Part shown: piece by piece, positions 63,049 through 64,000 of the stretch | How positions within the stretch are numbered: the first letter of the stretch is position 1 | Layout: each line of letters opens with the position of its first letter | Assembly: GCF_900108855.1 (NCBI RefSeq) | Contig: NZ_FNXY01000009.1 | Coordinates: 124,001-188,000, forward strand | Source of the DNA: Dyadobacter koreensis | GTDB taxonomy: Bacteria > Bacteroidota > Bacteroidia > Cytophagales > Spirosomataceae | Direction of reading: 5' to 3' | DNA length: 64,000 nucleotides | The notes under the pieces: generated by a model | What the model was told of the DNA's origin: nothing | Databases searched by the model: none | What the model saw: the letters and a program-made list of their open reading frames with translations, nothing else | Program-made: the position numbers and the translations under genes

Positions 63049-63549
63049 TTATGAAATTTTTATAACCGCTCCCGGATCGGTACAATTGTCCAGCAATTCC
63101 CGGGAAGTTTTTTGCAAAAGAGGATGAAGAAAATCAGGTGCGATTTCAGTAAGAGGAACGAGCGTAAACCTTCGCTCATGAAGTCGTGGATGAGGTAATG
63201 TAAGACGTGCGCTATCGAGTACCAGATCGTTGAAATAGAGCATATCAATATCGATCACCCGGGCGCCCCAGCGTTCATAGCGGATGCGTCCAAGCTCATG
63301 CTCAATTTCCAGAATAATTCTGAGCACTTCCTCAGGCATTAGTTCTGTCTGAACTTCCAGTATCTGATTAAGAAAAACAGGCTGATCCAGCACACCCCAG
63401 GGCGCGGTTTCATAGATAGACGAGGCAGTTCGGATAGCACCAACGCGCTCTTCAATCAATCCGGCCGCAGACTGCAAAATTTGCAGCCGCTCTCCAAGAT
63501 TGGAGCCCAGAAGTAGAAAAACATTTTGATTTGCGGAAAGGTTATGCAT
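63049..63549 (-). CDS. folK: Hydroxymethyl-dihydropterin pyrophosphokinase
   Basis: A 166-residue enzyme with FLLLGSNLGERLQIL, YETAPWGVLDQPVFLN, RWGARVIDIDMLYF and LPHPRLHERRFTLVPL, all HPPK signatures. It makes the diphosphate precursor of folate. Its neighbour on the same strand is the TonB receptor, without a clear functional link. Confidence 0.95.
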   Translation of the reverse strand: MHNLSANQNVFLLLGSNLGERLQILQSAAGLIEERVGAIRTASSIYETAPWGVLDQPVFLNQILEVQTELMPEEVLRIILEIEHELGRIRYERWGARVIDIDMLYFNDLVLDSARLTLPHPRLHERRFTLVPLTEIAPDFLHPLLQKTSRELLDNCTDPGAVIKIS

Positions 63550-63636
63550 AGTCTATCCGGCAAAACAGTTCAATGATTTGTAATTCTTTACCTGATAAAA
63601 CGAAACAGACAATTCCTGAAATCCGGAGAATCGACG

Positions 63637-63667
63637 AAAAAAAGGACTCCCCGAATAAGAGAAGTCC
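63637..63667 (-). terminator. Terminator of rpmB
   Basis: On the minus strand GGACTTCTC pairs with GGGGAGTCC (with G-U pairs) and is followed by seven T. Confidence 0.75.
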
Positions 63668-63691
63668 CTTTCCAATAAATTCGCAAATTTC

Positions 63692-63931
63692 TTAGAACGT
63701 AAGTGTTCCTTTATCGTATGCTTTTTGGATCGTAGCTTCGATACCGTTCTTGTTGATTGTACGAAGAGCAGAAGTAGCTACTTTCAACGTAACCCATTCT
63801 CCTGATGAAGGAAGGAAGAAACGTTTCTTTTGTAAATTCGGGAAGAATTTACGTTTTGTTTTATTGTTAGCGTGAGAAACATTATTTCCAACGCGTGTTC
63901 TTTTACCAGTAATTTGACAAACCTTAGCCAT
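63692..63931 (-). CDS. rpmB: Ribosomal protein L28 (zinc-free form)
   Basis: A 79-residue protein, MAKVCQITGKRTRVGNNVSH through KGTLTF, taken from the ATG at 63931; an upstream in-frame ATG would add ten non-conserved residues inside the promoter leader. Only one Cys (Cys5), so it does not bind zinc. It is usually next to rpmG in Bacteroidota; here rpmG is about 23.5 kb away. Confidence 0.94.
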   Translation of the reverse strand: MAKVCQITGKRTRVGNNVSHANNKTKRKFFPNLQKKRFFLPSSGEWVTLKVATSALRTINKNGIEATIQKAYDKGTLTF

Positions 63932-63958
63932 GACGATCAATTTTTCCAAATGAGGGTG

Positions 63959-63989
63959 CAAATATAGGAACTTATTATTTTAGTGCAAA
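63959..63989 (-). promoter_or_regulatory. Textbook Bacteroidota promoter of rpmB
   Basis: On the minus strand TTTG (63986-63989), then exactly 19 bases, then TATATTTG (63959-63966). This fits the TTTG-N19-TAnnTTTG consensus fully. The leader is about 20 bases. Confidence 0.85.
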
Positions 63990-64000
63990 TAAAAATGAAA

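Noticed and set aside
1..64000. tRNA or rRNA genes
   Set aside because: I looked for T-arm-like GGTTCGAATCC strings and conserved rRNA blocks; the few partial hits (e.g. near 9152 and 44331) are within coding sequence or a terminator.

Overview
The window looks like chromosomal DNA of a Bacteroidota bacterium of the order Cytophagales, plausibly close to Dyadobacter (Spirosomataceae). The genus is an inference; I could run no search. The supporting signs are a gliding lipoprotein gene (gldB), a TonB receptor/DUF4249 pair, fused secDF, DUF4293, DUF4295 and DUF6089 proteins, Cys-poor L28 and L33, promoters of the TTG-N19-22-TAnnTTTG type, and moderate to low GC. I see no tRNA, rRNA, CRISPR array, intact insertion sequence or prophage. 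Most of the window is core genome.

Layout. 1-4891 (minus): a Planctomycete-style set of a truncated membrane c-type cytochrome, a Tat-exported DUF1501 protein and a PSD1/DUF1549/DUF1553 cytochrome lipoprotein, with a 110-base imperfect palindrome between the last two. 5169-10501: a DUF1338 (2-oxoadipate dioxygenase-type) enzyme, a decayed DUF4160-DUF2442 gene pair, a two-hydrolase fusion esterase, an exported M24 peptidase and a small coiled-coil protein. 10601-17729: acyl-CoA carboxylase beta subunit, an MCE/MlaD protein, a cell-wall amidase, LptD and a DUF1573 protein, mostly envelope functions. 17938-22770: a fused alpha-keto acid dehydrogenase E1, then a pglC-pglD-pglE-like glycan cassette. 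22802-26455: a two-domain FKBP lipoprotein, endonuclease III, an ECF sigma factor overlapping a small acidic protein gene, and a YjjG-type phosphatase.

26474-30514 (minus): a tightly packed run of two DUF6089 barrels, DUF2911, a trypsin-like protease and a PhyH dioxygenase. 30784-33231 (plus): an ABC ATPase, an FtsX/MacB-type permease with a His/acid-rich loop, and a small exported DUF3299-like Cys protein. This is the best candidate here for a poorly described system. 33233-39718: an isolated nuoH, gldB divergent from a YeeZ-like gene, a TlpA/DUF4369 thiol reductase, gatB and a small cytochrome c lipoprotein. 39996-41547: rpmG, DUF4295, ftsY. 41654-54381: a membrane protein, rimO, DUF4293, kdsD divergent from recQ, then purD, a RicT-like PSP1 protein, anmK, lhgO and an amino acid permease. 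54511-63931: secDF, a small exported protein, a P1 peptidase, DUF4249 plus TonB receptor, folK, and rpmB behind a textbook promoter.

The least expected signals are the dead DUF4160/DUF2442 module (two nonsense codons and a frameshift), the ABC/His-loop/DUF3299 trio, heptanucleotide intergenic repeats at three sites, the 110-base palindrome, and the separation of rpmB from rpmG-DUF4295-ftsY. No large undescribed system is evident.
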